From UBA10364 sp905182675 (lineage in GTDB: Bacteria; Bacteroidota; Bacteroidia; Flavobacteriales; Schleiferiaceae), in assembly GCA_963933975.1 (NCBI GenBank), contig CAWVWE010000010.1, positions 1 through 64,000 on the forward strand: a stretch of DNA of 64,000 nt. The letters run 5' to 3'. A program made the translations under genes and the position numbers. Below are positions 50,100-59,084 of the stretch, piece after piece. Each line of letters begins with the position of its first letter. Position 1 is the stretch's first letter. The notes under the pieces were generated by a model. That model saw nothing but the letters and a program-made list of their open reading frames with translations. It was not told where the DNA came from and did no database searches.

Positions 50100-50510
50100 T
50101 CAATCGTCTCTTACACCCAACTCCATCATTAAATCTGGATTAGAGAATAAGAAGGCGTGAAATTTTATATCCTGACGTTCAAAGAGTGACAATCCTTCTA
50201 ATACTACCGGAACTTGTAATTCACGATCATTAATATCCTTAATAATCCAGGATTCTTGATCCTCGGACCATAGAACCACGCCTAATCTATCCCTAGTCTC
50301 TCCCATGGAAAATTCAATAATATCCAATTCAAAGATGGGTCGATTATTTAAATCGCGTAGATCGCTATACTCATCTATTTGCTCATGAGTGATTTCTGTT
50401 CCATTCCACCAAAATTGATCCCGAGAGAAAAAACGGGTACCGCTGGAGCCTATTTGCCGCATATAGCCTACAATATCCTGTCCTTCACGAAGTCTGTAGC
50501 GTTTTTCCAA
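50100..50510 (-). CDS. YopX-like small protein
   Basis: 136 residues starting at TTG 50510, the only early start before an upstream in-frame stop; a start at Met17 is possible. The pattern resembles the phage-related YopX family: LRDLNNRPIFELDIIEFS matches the YopX type segment where a G/N-x-x-IYEGDIV precedes a strand, then RLGVVLWSEDQESWIIKD, and the C-terminal HAFLFSNPDLM is like the IGNIYENPELL end. YopX genes are usually in phages; this one stands alone between tyrS and dsbD with no other phage gene. Function unknown. The call is by pattern only. Confidence 0.5.
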   Translation of the reverse strand: MEKRYRLREGQDIVGYMRQIGSSGTRFFSRDQFWWNGTEITHEQIDEYSDLRDLNNRPIFELDIIEFSMGETRDRLGVVLWSEDQESWIIKDINDRELQVPVVLEGLSLFERQDIKFHAFLFSNPDLMMELGVRDD

Positions 50511-50558
50511 ATTAGTGGTGTTGATTTGACATCATTTTTAGTACTGGCGAGTTGTACT

Positions 50559-50599
50559 AAAAAACAACTCCCGGAGCAGATAGTTCTGTTCCGGGAGTT
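50559..50599 (-). terminator. Terminator after the dsbD-type operon
   Basis: On minus a 15-bp arm pair AACTCCCGGAACAGA / TCTGCTCCGGGAGTT with one wobble and an ACTA loop is followed by G and six T. It ends the lpdA-pabB-tilS-dsbD transcript and isolates the YopX-like gene. Confidence 0.93.
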
Positions 50600-50621
50600 C
50601 ATTTTATGTTAAAAAGTAGCG

Positions 50622-52517
50622 TTATTTAAATGCAGCTACTCCTCTATCCAACCAATCAATATAGTCTTCTATGTCTAGGTTGTAGGCGTTTTTCTCAACA
50701 AGCGGTGTAAGGTCATCATGTCCAAGTATAACATACAACGGCTGACTCACTTCTTTAAAGTTGACCTCTTGAAATTCACTCCACTTGTTCCCTATATTTT
50801 TAATTTTTCTACCGGTGATTTCGCTGACATACTGCTCGTCCTTTGGCAGGTCTGTACGCTCATCTACATAGAGAGAAATAAGCACAACATTATCTCGGAT
50901 TCTTTGGTGAACGCCGTCATCTTTCCAAACGTTTTCTTCCATTTTTCGACAATTCACACATCCCCAACCCGTAAAGTCTAGCATGATTGGCTTCCCAACT
51001 TCTTTGGCATAGGCCAAGCCTTCTTCATAGTTGTTAAAACAGGGAAGGTCGTTTGGACAATGATTGCCATAGCTCACCTCACTCACGGTACCATCCACTG
51101 CTGATACGGAAGACATCAGAGGTTGAGCATACGCTCCGTTTTTACTTTCTGCGTAATGTTCAGGAGGTGGGAATCCAGCGATAAGTTTTACTGGTGCTCC
51201 AAAAATTCCCGGTAGCATGTAAAAGCCCATGACCATAAATACGATCGCAACACTCAATCGACCGACTCCTATGGTTTGAACTGGACTGTCTAGAGGTAAC
51301 CTGAATGCACCTAGCAGATACAATGCTGTCATGAAAGCAATGGCCACCCAAATAGCAATAAACATCTCTCTTTCGAGTAAATGCGATTGCCACACTAAAT
51401 CGGCAGTAGATAAGAATTTTAAGGCAAAAGCTAATTCTAAAAACCCTAGGGTAACCTTGACTGTATTCAACCATCCACCGCTTGAAGGCAAGGAGTTTAG
51501 CCAACCAGGAAAGGCAGCAAACAGCGTGAATGGTATAGCCAATGCCAATGCAAAGCCGAACATCCCAACGGCAGGCCCTATTAAACTCCCTTTAGAAGCA
51601 GCTTCAACAAGCAGTGACCCAATGATGGGGCCAGTACAAGAAAAGCTTACTAAACTCAGGGTAAACGCCATAAAAAAGATGCCCAAGAGCCCACCATTAT
51701 TGGAAGCGTCGTCTGCTTTATTCACCCAACTTGAAGGCAATGTGATTTCAAAAGCACCAAAGAAACTGGCTGCAAACACCACAAACAAGACGAAAAACGC
51801 AAGGTTAAACCATGGATTAGTCGCCATTTTATTCAAGCTGTCAGCTCCGAAAATCAGGCTCACAGCGAGTCCTAACCCAACATAGATGACAATAATTCCG
51901 AGGCCGTAGAGTGAGGCTTTAAAAATTCCTTCTGCCTTTGTTTTACTTTGTTTGGTAAAGAAGCTTACCGTCAGCGGAATCATAGGGAAGATACAGGGCA
52001 TCAAAAGCGCTGCAAATCCACCCAACATGCCCAACCAGAACGTAGTTCCTAAACCTTTAAATATGGACGGTACGGGTGCGTCCATCACTTCTAAATTGAA
52101 ATCTATAAAAGTGGGAGGCAAACACATTACATCATTACATACCATGAACTCCAACTCACCCGAAACTACAAAGTCTGCGACTGAGGGCTCAAGGTTGGCC
52201 GTGAAATCAGCAGAATTGGAAAAATAAGCAAGGTCCATGTCAAAGTTTGAATCAAACTCCACGTGAGACTCACTCTCCGTCCAGATGCCGGATGTTGTAT
52301 AACTAGAAGTGCTGTCTAAATGAAAAGATGTTGGTATAGGGCCACCGTCCTCTATGTTTTGACTATACAAGTGCCAGCCTTCTTCAATGTCAGCATGAAT
52401 AGTGACCAGAACTGCATCATCTGTAATTTCATAGGTTGTGGTCCACTTTACCGGTTGGGGCTGTGCAAACAATACCACTGCCAATAAAGTAAACAATCCA
52501 GTTAGGATACGCTTCAT
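50622..52517 (-). CDS. dsbD: DsbD-type thiol:disulfide reductase (cytochrome c biogenesis membrane domain plus thioredoxin domain)
   Basis: 631 residues: signal peptide (MKRILTGLFTLLAVVLFAQ), an N-terminal periplasmic domain with cysteines in VCNDVMCLPPTF, a CcdA-like bundle of about eight helices with LMPCIFPMIPLTVSFF and SFSCTGPIIGSLL, and a C-terminal thioredoxin domain with CxxC FTGWGCVNCRKMEENVW (about 515-531). It carries reducing power from cytoplasmic thioredoxin to periplasmic proteins. The start overlaps the tilS stop by four bases (ATGA), so it follows tilS in the same operon. Confidence 0.93.
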   Translation of the reverse strand: MKRILTGLFTLLAVVLFAQPQPVKWTTTYEITDDAVLVTIHADIEEGWHLYSQNIEDGGPIPTSFHLDSTSSYTTSGIWTESESHVEFDSNFDMDLAYFSNSADFTANLEPSVADFVVSGELEFMVCNDVMCLPPTFIDFNLEVMDAPVPSIFKGLGTTFWLGMLGGFAALLMPCIFPMIPLTVSFFTKQSKTKAEGIFKASLYGLGIIVIYVGLGLAVSLIFGADSLNKMATNPWFNLAFFVLFVVFAASFFGAFEITLPSSWVNKADDASNNGGLLGIFFMAFTLSLVSFSCTGPIIGSLLVEAASKGSLIGPAVGMFGFALALAIPFTLFAAFPGWLNSLPSSGGWLNTVKVTLGFLELAFALKFLSTADLVWQSHLLEREMFIAIWVAIAFMTALYLLGAFRLPLDSPVQTIGVGRLSVAIVFMVMGFYMLPGIFGAPVKLIAGFPPPEHYAESKNGAYAQPLMSSVSAVDGTVSEVSYGNHCPNDLPCFNNYEEGLAYAKEVGKPIMLDFTGWGCVNCRKMEENVWKDDGVHQRIRDNVVLISLYVDERTDLPKDEQYVSEITGRKIKNIGNKWSEFQEVNFKEVSQPLYVILGHDDLTPLVEKNAYNLDIEDYIDWLDRGVAAFK

Positions 52518-53791
52518 ATATGATGATTTATCTCTGCAAGATAGGCCATGTCATCGCTCGAGACAACTCTTAATGAATCATCAATCCTGTAGCCTAAAAC
52601 CCAGATTAACTTACCCTCTTGGGTAGCAACATAAACGTGCTCTTTATGGTGGCGCGGGAGTTTCAGTTCATTTAAAAAATCAGCTACTTTTTTTCTTCCT
52701 TTCATTCCCAACGGCACAAATTCATCTCCAGGCCTCCACCTACGAATAATAAGAGGGAATTTTAATGCGGCCATACTCAGCCACTCATGGTCCAAACTAA
52801 AGTCAATATTTTGAGTAGATGTGGGAGTGAATGTTAGCGAAAACGGCAGAATATCCGTGTCATGTATATCATTGATGACATATTCATGAGGATCTAATTC
52901 TCTTTTTTTTGAAAGAATAAATTGACCCCGATCTCTTACCAAAAGGTGCTTTTTACCAAAGGTAATATGACCTGTTTCACCCCGGAGAAAATGACCTATT
53001 TCTTTAAAACTAAATCCTTTGTCTATTTCTCGGCAATACCTATACAGTAAAATCTGAGCATAATCCCTATTAACCCAGGATCCTTCGTTGATGAAGTACT
53101 CGCCAGAGCGGCATATCACTTGACCCTCTGTCCAATCCATTAAAAGACCTTGCAGCAATGCATTATCTCGAATCAAGTTATCGATTGATTTTTTGAGTCC
53201 CCCTCTCCAGCGAGGATCAACTTCGTCCAATACTGGAGCTAAGTCATGTCTGATTTTATTTCGGGTGTACTTCGTAGATTGATTCGAGGCATCTTCGCGC
53301 CAAGTAAGTTCCTTTGTTTGTGCATAATCAAGCACCTCTGTTTTATCCATGTCTTTTAATGGACGGATTATAGCCGTGTTAGACATTCCTGTCATTCCAC
53401 TTAAACCACTTCCACGCAGCGCATTCATGAGAAAGGTCTCTCTTCTATCATCGGCATGGTGGGCAGTAAAAAGATACACGGCATCAAGTAACACCACTTG
53501 CTCTTGAAACCAGTTGTACCTGAGGTTTCGTGCCCAATTTTGAAGATTTTCTCCATCGCGATCTTTAGGATCAACACGAAGCACTTTAATTTCAAATCTA
53601 TGCTCTTCCGCATACCAGCGGCACCAGCGTTCATCTTCGTCGGATTCGTCTCGAAGACCATAATTTACATGGAGCAGATACGGACGAATGCCATAACGCT
53701 CCACCAACAAATGACTGAGCACTACAGAATCTACGCCGCCGCTAAATCCTAAAATTGCTTTTGATCCGGGAATGAGTTCTGGAAGTTCCAT
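52514..53791 (-). CDS. tilS: tRNA(Ile)-lysidine synthase TilS
   Basis: 425 residues. TilS converts the CAU anticodon wobble C of tRNA-Ile to lysidine. The N-type ATP pyrophosphatase loop is LGFSGGVDSVVLSHLL (about 14-29). Conserved segments include LLHVNYGLRDESDEDERW, HHADDRRETFLMNALRGSGLSGM (with the HxAxD motif) and REDASNQSTKYTRNKIRHDLAP. The C-terminal TilS domain ends WVLGYRIDDSLRV. It is co-transcribed with the pabB-like gene, 24 bases upstream, and dsbD. Confidence 0.95.
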   Translation of the reverse strand: MELPELIPGSKAILGFSGGVDSVVLSHLLVERYGIRPYLLHVNYGLRDESDEDERWCRWYAEEHRFEIKVLRVDPKDRDGENLQNWARNLRYNWFQEQVVLLDAVYLFTAHHADDRRETFLMNALRGSGLSGMTGMSNTAIIRPLKDMDKTEVLDYAQTKELTWREDASNQSTKYTRNKIRHDLAPVLDEVDPRWRGGLKKSIDNLIRDNALLQGLLMDWTEGQVICRSGEYFINEGSWVNRDYAQILLYRYCREIDKGFSFKEIGHFLRGETGHITFGKKHLLVRDRGQFILSKKRELDPHEYVINDIHDTDILPFSLTFTPTSTQNIDFSLDHEWLSMAALKFPLIIRRWRPGDEFVPLGMKGRKKVADFLNELKLPRHHKEHVYVATQEGKLIWVLGYRIDDSLRVVSSDDMAYLAEINHHI

Positions 53792-53815
53792 TGCCTAAAG
53801 GTAGTAACCGCAGCG

Positions 53816-55069
53816 TTATTTGGCAGAGTGGAATATACTCTCTGCTTTAAGCATGCATTCTTCATATTCTTCTTGAGGATCACTGAGAATGGTAATGGCT
53901 CCCCCTACGTGTAAAGTGGCCACACTAGACGCTGTGTTCAAAGCGATACTTCTGATCACAACATTGAAGTCAAAATCTCCGTCAGGAGCAACGTACCCTA
54001 CGGCTCCTGAATAGACTTCCCTAGCGGTCTTCTCATGACGCTCGGCCAGTTCCATAGCGCTGATTTTTGGGGCACCCGTCATTGAACCCATAGGAAATGA
54101 AGCAGCAACGATATCCCAATTCGATACCTCAGGTTTGAGCGCTGCTTTTACCGTTGATATCATCTGGTTTACATTTTTAAACGCGTGCACTCCACACAAT
54201 TCAGTGACCTCAACACTACCTTTTGACGCGACATGACTTAGATCGTTTCTGACTAAATCTACGATCATGACATTCTCAGCCCGCTCTTTTTCACTCTCAA
54301 TTAGCACCTTTTGAGCGAGTTCGTTACCTTGATTTAATCTTCTATTGGTGCCTTTTATGGGCTGACTTAAAATACTCCTCTGCTCTTTAAGGACATACCT
54401 TTCAGGGGAGGTACACAACAGTATATGATGGTCCAGTTTTAAATACGCGGAAAAGGGAGCATCTGTAGCATCAGCCATTTTCTGGAACAATGCAACAGGG
54501 TCTAATTCCTTTATTTCTGCGCGGAAGGATGTGCAATAATTGACCTCATAGATGTCACCATTTTGAATATGTTGCTGAAGAGATTCTATGGCTTGTATAT
54601 ATTGCGATCTAGTTTCGATCGCTTTAAACTTTAGGTGAGTAGGACCATCCTTTGTTCGAGATGAAGCCTGCAATACCATATCTAATACCTTTTGAGCTTC
54701 CTCTTTGGTAGAGGCCGATATTTCTAGCGTCCCATCAAGACTTAAAACACCCACTATTTCAGGAATAAAGAATTGAGCATCCGGCCAGTCTCCTTGGGCA
54801 GGATTACCCTTAGATAGTTTTTCAAACTCATGTCTGAGTTCATAGCCTAAGAAACCAAACTTCCATCCACTTTCTAGACCTCCAGATTTCAGATCTTCTT
54901 TAAACAATACTTTTTCCGCACCCCAACCGAAAACCAATTCATACTTTTTGTGAGAATTAGGATAACCGCGTGAGGTGTATAGGGCAAAAAAAGATCGACT
55001 GCTGGAAAGTTCCAACAGCCGATTTTCTATAGTAATCGGATCGACATTATAGGCCGATACTTTTTTCAT
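53816..55069 (-). CDS. pabB: Aminodeoxychorismate/anthranilate synthase component I family
   Basis: 417 residues, chorismate-binding fold without an amidotransferase domain. Motifs: NGDIYEVNYCTSF, PERYVLKEQRSILSQPIKGT, NVMIVDLVRNDLSHVA, SMTGAPKISAMELAERHE. The short N-terminal part and lack of a tryptophan feedback motif favour PabB, which with PabA makes aminodeoxychorismate for folate, over TrpE. The adjacent folate-independent genes do not decide this, and the amidotransferase partner is not in view. It lies between lpdA (one base overlap) and tilS. PabB-tilS proximity is frequent in Flavobacteriia to my knowledge. Confidence 0.83.
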   Translation of the reverse strand: MKKVSAYNVDPITIENRLLELSSSRSFFALYTSRGYPNSHKKYELVFGWGAEKVLFKEDLKSGGLESGWKFGFLGYELRHEFEKLSKGNPAQGDWPDAQFFIPEIVGVLSLDGTLEISASTKEEAQKVLDMVLQASSRTKDGPTHLKFKAIETRSQYIQAIESLQQHIQNGDIYEVNYCTSFRAEIKELDPVALFQKMADATDAPFSAYLKLDHHILLCTSPERYVLKEQRSILSQPIKGTNRRLNQGNELAQKVLIESEKERAENVMIVDLVRNDLSHVASKGSVEVTELCGVHAFKNVNQMISTVKAALKPEVSNWDIVAASFPMGSMTGAPKISAMELAERHEKTAREVYSGAVGYVAPDGDFDFNVVIRSIALNTASSVATLHVGGAITILSDPQEEYEECMLKAESIFHSAK

Positions 55070-56466
55070 TAGCTGTGAATAGCTCTGTTTGCCGTCGCAG
55101 CTAAAGCTGCTTCCTTCAACGCCTCAGTGTAGGTTGGATGGCCATGAGAAATGCGTCCTATGTCTTCAGCTGAAGCACGGAACTCCATAGCGGTAACTGC
55201 TTCCATGATAATGTCAGCCGCTCGTGCAGCAACAATATGTACCCCTAAAATCTCGTCAGTAATTTTGTCTGCAAGGACTTTAACTACACCATCAATATCA
55301 CCAGAAGCACGTGAACGCCCTAAAGCCCTCATCGGGAATGAACCCACCTTATACGCTGCGCCTTCTTCCTTAAGTTGTTCTTCTGTTTTGCCCACAGCAG
55401 CAACTTCTGGCCAAGTATATACAATACCCGGAATGAGATTATAATTGATATGGGGCTTCTCTCCTGCAATCGATTCAGCTACAAAAACGCCTTCTTCCTC
55501 CGCCTTGTGAGCGAGCATGGCGCCTTTAATGACATCACCAATAGCATAAATATTAGGAACCGCTGTTTGCAAATGGTCATTCACATTAATGCGTCCTCTT
55601 TCATCGGTTTCAATGCCCACATTTTCAAGACCCAATTTGGCCGTGTAGGCACCGCGACCCACAGCAACCAAGCAGTAGTCTCCTTCGAAAACAACTTCAT
55701 CGCCTTTTTTATTTGACGCAGTCACCTTTACAACATCACCATCTCTGGTCACATTACTCACTTTAGATGATAAACTGAATTTCACACCTAATTTTTTCAA
55801 ACTACGCATCAACTCCTTGCCCATCGCACCATCCATAGTAGGAATAATGTTCGGTGCATATTCTACAATAGTTACCTCAGCTCCTAAACGCTTATACACA
55901 GAGCCTAATTCCAGTCCAATCACACCACCACCAATAACGATCATGTGTTTGGGGATTTCCTTTAAGCTCAGTGCTTCAGTTGAGGAAATAACACGCTCTT
56001 TATCAAACTTCGCAAATGGTAATTCAATAGGTTTTGAGCCTGTTGCAAGGATAATATGTTTGGCGGTTACTTGAGAAGTTTCTTCGCCATCCACTTGAAC
56101 CGTGTTTTTATCTATTAAAGAACCAAAACCATGTAATACGGTAATCTCGTTCTTCTTCATCAGGTAGTCTATACCATCACAAGTGATGTCAACTACACCT
56201 GATTTTCGTTCGATCATTTTCGCAAAATCAATCTTAGGCGGATCGATATTGATTCCATGATCTGCAAATGAATGTGCTGCCATGTGGTAATGCTCGGAAG
56301 AATCTAGAAGTGCCTTTGATGGTATACATCCTACATTCAAACAAGTACCTCCCAATGTGGCATACTTTTCTATCAAGGCTGTTTTCATGCCTAGTTGCGC
56401 GCAACGAATGGCGCTAACATATCCTCCAGGTCCAGAACCTATCACAACTACGTCGTAAGAACTCAT
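55069..56466 (-). CDS. lpdA: Dihydrolipoyl dehydrogenase (E3)
   Basis: 465 residues, full length. It reoxidises the lipoyl arms of E2 subunits with NAD+. FAD loop VIGSGPGGYVSAIRCAQLG; redox-active cysteines GGTCLNVGCIPSK; NAD loop IVIGGGVIGLELGSVYKRLGAEV; FAD ribityl site YAIGDVIKGAMLAHKAEEEG; and the C-terminal catalytic HGHPTYTEALKEA. It would serve the pyruvate dehydrogenase whose E1 and E2 genes are at the left end. A perfect TAnnTTTG box lies 25 bases before its ATG. Confidence 0.96.
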   Translation of the reverse strand: MSSYDVVVIGSGPGGYVSAIRCAQLGMKTALIEKYATLGGTCLNVGCIPSKALLDSSEHYHMAAHSFADHGINIDPPKIDFAKMIERKSGVVDITCDGIDYLMKKNEITVLHGFGSLIDKNTVQVDGEETSQVTAKHIILATGSKPIELPFAKFDKERVISSTEALSLKEIPKHMIVIGGGVIGLELGSVYKRLGAEVTIVEYAPNIIPTMDGAMGKELMRSLKKLGVKFSLSSKVSNVTRDGDVVKVTASNKKGDEVVFEGDYCLVAVGRGAYTAKLGLENVGIETDERGRINVNDHLQTAVPNIYAIGDVIKGAMLAHKAEEEGVFVAESIAGEKPHINYNLIPGIVYTWPEVAAVGKTEEQLKEEGAAYKVGSFPMRALGRSRASGDIDGVVKVLADKITDEILGVHIVAARAADIIMEAVTAMEFRASAEDIGRISHGHPTYTEALKEAALAATANRAIHS

Positions 56467-56491
56467 TGAATTTTGTTTTTTAAACTTGTCC

Positions 56492-56499
56492 CAAAGTTA
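56492..56499 (-). promoter_or_regulatory. Candidate -7 element of the lpdA operon (TAACTTTG)
   Basis: TAACTTTG on minus, perfect TAnnTTTG, is 25 bases before the lpdA ATG and in the 47-base gap after lnt. No TTG at 17-23 bases. Confidence 0.45.
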
Positions 56500-56513
56500 C
56501 ACACGCGAAATAG

Positions 56514-58070
56514 TTAGCGCGGTTTTAATCGAAAAAATCTGCTAATAAGAATTATAAACAAGTTCGCGAAGAAAATGACGGCCATCATTGGCCCCAATAT
56601 ATTCCCCGTTCTCACATAGAATGTCTGCCCTTCCATTAATGGAACTTCTGCCGTAATCACTCCTTCTGTGTCCCAATCAAGCCGCTGTAGTATTTCTCCT
56701 TTGGAAGAAATTATTGCACTAATTCCAGTATTCGCACTGCGAACAACATATTTATTTTGTTCAATGGCCCTGAGCCCCGAGAAATTTAAATGCTGTACAT
56801 GACCAGGCGTATTACCCCACCAGCCATCATTAGTAATCACTGAAATCAGATTGGCTCCTAGCCTAGCGTAGTCCGTTGCATAATCGGAGAACTCGTTCTC
56901 CCAACAGATTACTGGGGCCAATTTCAAACCAATGGAATCCGCATTAAATACTTTGCGATGATCAGAAACACCTAATGTTCCAGATGCACCACCTAGTTCA
57001 ATGGCCCAATCACCTAAAAGAGGTTTTAGGTATCGAAAAAACGGCATCTTTTCGCCACCTTGAACCAACTTACCTTTGTGATATACCTCGAACGAGCTTC
57101 TATCCTCCTTTAGAAAAATAGCGCTGTTATACAAGGTGTAAAATCGGTCGCCATACGGACGGTTGTATATGTTGGACTCGTATTGGAAGTCATACGTAGT
57201 AGCACCGAAAACTGAAACGGCACCATACTTTCTCAATACATGCACTAGCTTTTTTTCTGCGACTGATTGGCCGATTTTCCCTTCTTCTCTGGCTTTGGGT
57301 AGAAATGTTTCGGGAAGAACAATCAGATCTACTTTTGGTCTGTTAACCTCGGAGAGCAGTCGGTCAACTTTTTCAATCTGAGTTCGCTCAGGCAAATCCC
57401 ATTTTTCCGAATACGCATCAATATTTGGCTGTACGACATGTACTCTAATGGACTGTTCTGAGGCAGACTCAGGTAAAGTCCATAATCCTAAGCTCAGTAG
57501 TATTGGGAGCACAACGATCCCTAATTTCAGGAATATTGATGAGCGTTTATTAGACCATAATAATGCCATAAATAACACCCAGAGCGTACCTCCGACAGCT
57601 CCAGTCCATGAGTACCATTGTACCCAATGTGGAAGTCCATGAAACGTATTGCCCAGGTTAAGCCATGGGAAAGAAAGTCCCCAAGACTCATGCAAATGCT
57701 CAAAAGCCATCCAGCATGCAATCACTGGTAAATATTCGATGCGGCGCAAAGACTTCCACCTGGACAAAACAGCTGAGGACCGAACACCAAACCATAACGC
57801 AAATGCCATTAACCCTCCATTTACGACAACCGTAGCAAACAAACCCAATGGATGGGCATTGGCGATCCAGTAGGTTGTTGCTCCGTTCCAAAGTGCGAAA
57901 ATCAGATAAAGAAACCCCAACGGCTTATTGGGACGCCGGGCTACTTCAATGCTGAGGATAAAACCGGGCAAAATAAGTAATGCCAACCAGGACCATGTCC
58001 AAGCAGCAGTAAGGCAAAGCGCCGCCAAAACAGATAAGGTTAATGAGTTTAGTTTTCTCCATTCCATCAT
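56514..58070 (-). CDS. lnt: Apolipoprotein N-acyltransferase Lnt
   Basis: 518 residues from ATG 58070; an ATG 3 bases later is equal, and one at 58088 or 58115 would run into the divergent pssA. About six membrane helices precede a nitrilase domain. Catalytic triad candidates: Glu in LIVLPETFLPKAR, Lys in VYHKGKLVQGGEKMPFF, Cys in APVICWENEFSDYA. A final helix (about 493-512) ends the protein. Lnt completes the N-acylation of lipoproteins such as GldJ and the lipoprotein at 41.6 kb. The start is only ~30 bases from that of pssA. Confidence 0.93.
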   Translation of the reverse strand: MMEWRKLNSLTLSVLAALCLTAAWTWSWLALLILPGFILSIEVARRPNKPLGFLYLIFALWNGATTYWIANAHPLGLFATVVVNGGLMAFALWFGVRSSAVLSRWKSLRRIEYLPVIACWMAFEHLHESWGLSFPWLNLGNTFHGLPHWVQWYSWTGAVGGTLWVLFMALLWSNKRSSIFLKLGIVVLPILLSLGLWTLPESASEQSIRVHVVQPNIDAYSEKWDLPERTQIEKVDRLLSEVNRPKVDLIVLPETFLPKAREEGKIGQSVAEKKLVHVLRKYGAVSVFGATTYDFQYESNIYNRPYGDRFYTLYNSAIFLKEDRSSFEVYHKGKLVQGGEKMPFFRYLKPLLGDWAIELGGASGTLGVSDHRKVFNADSIGLKLAPVICWENEFSDYATDYARLGANLISVITNDGWWGNTPGHVQHLNFSGLRAIEQNKYVVRSANTGISAIISSKGEILQRLDWDTEGVITAEVPLMEGQTFYVRTGNILGPMMAVIFFANLFIILISRFFRLKPR

Positions 58071-58099
58071 AGAGCCAAAATAATGCATCTTTGCACTGC

Positions 58100-58813
58100 A
58101 TGAAACACATTCCAAATCTTTTCACACTTGCCAACGCAAGTTGCGGAGTAATAGCGATTTATTTCATTACTGCCCAGAGCATAACGGGAGTAGCTATTTG
58201 CTTGATTGCAGCTGCCGTTTTCGACCTTCTAGATGGGTTTTTAGCTCGTAAAATGGGGGTTCAAGGGCCACTTGGCAAAGAACTTGACTCACTTGCTGAT
58301 GCTATTTCTTTTGGAGCTGCACCTGCTTTTTTATGGGCTAGTATTTTAGGTGATTATGGTCAAGTTCCTCAACCGTTCGCTATCCTACTTGGGGCATTCA
58401 TTGCTGCTTCAAGCGTATACCGTTTGGCGAAGTTCAATCTAGATACCAATCAAAACAGTGATTTTATTGGCATGCCAACTCCGGCCAATGCCCTTTTTGC
58501 ACTAGGACTTTGGTCCTGGCTGGGTAATTGGGAGCAATGGGAGGTACTCATACATTATAACGAAGACCAACAACTCGTCTTTACCCTTGTAATGCTTGCG
58601 TTATGGTCGATCAACGTCTACTGGCTCAACGCTGGATTTAAAGTGATCAGCTTCAAACAAGGTGAGGGCGTTTATCGCAGGAATGCGCAATGGTCGGTCA
58701 TGATTTTGTTTCCTGTTTTAGCCTACTTTTTTAGAGCACTTTCATTAAGTATTATTGTACTTTTGATGCCAATTATTAGTTACATATCCATTCGACTCGA
58801 AGCGAAGTCATAA
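58100..58813 (+). CDS. pssA: CDP-diacylglycerol--serine O-phosphatidyltransferase
   Basis: 237 residues from ATG 58100 (MKHIPNLFTLANASCG), the usual family start; an earlier ATG at 58091 adds three residues. Five to eight membrane helices and the CDP-alcohol phosphotransferase motif D-x2-D-G-x2-A-R-x8-G-x3-D-x3-D as DLLDGFLARKMGVQGPLGKELDSLAD (about 39-64). It makes phosphatidylserine, precursor of phosphatidylethanolamine. A -7-like CATCTTTG (58086-58093) ends six bases before the ATG. Confidence 0.94.
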   Translation: MKHIPNLFTLANASCGVIAIYFITAQSITGVAICLIAAAVFDLLDGFLARKMGVQGPLGKELDSLADAISFGAAPAFLWASILGDYGQVPQPFAILLGAFIAASSVYRLAKFNLDTNQNSDFIGMPTPANALFALGLWSWLGNWEQWEVLIHYNEDQQLVFTLVMLALWSINVYWLNAGFKVISFKQGEGVYRRNAQWSVMILFPVLAYFFRALSLSIIVLLMPIISYISIRLEAKS

Positions 58814-58826
58814 CCATTATATCACT

Positions 58827-59078
58827 ATGAAATTCACTGCTGAAATCAACGTAATGCCTCAAAAAGCTCTTTTAGACCCACAAGGAAAAGCTGTTGGCGC
58901 TAACTTGAAAAACATAGGCTTATCGCCTTTGACTAACGTTCGCATTGGAAAGCACATTACCTTGGACATTGAAGCTGACGATAAAAATGCTGCTGAAGCC
59001 ATGGTTATCGAAGCTTGTGAAAATTTATTAATTAATCCTGTAATGGAAGGTTTCGAAATCACCGTTACCGAAGCTTAA
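58827..59078 (+). CDS. purS: Phosphoribosylformylglycinamidine synthase subunit PurS
   Basis: 83 residues, the length of PurS, the small structural subunit that bridges PurL and PurQ in purine synthesis. Conserved: VMPQKALLDPQGKAVGANLKNIG, VRIGKHITLDIEADDKNAAEAM and a C-terminal LLINPVMEGFEITV. Its presence implies a three-subunit synthase, not the large fused PurL seen in many Bacteroidota. PurL and PurQ are not in this window. It starts 13 bases after pssA and is followed after 6 bases by acpH. Confidence 0.95.
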   Translation: MKFTAEINVMPQKALLDPQGKAVGANLKNIGLSPLTNVRIGKHITLDIEADDKNAAEAMVIEACENLLINPVMEGFEITVTEA

Positions 59079-59084
59079 TTAAGT

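Noticed and set aside
51331..51885. Long antisense open frame (184 codons) on the plus strand inside the dsbD-type gene
   Set aside because: Opposite a well-supported DsbD-type protein; the amino-acid content is a shadow of the helices and no domain is seen.
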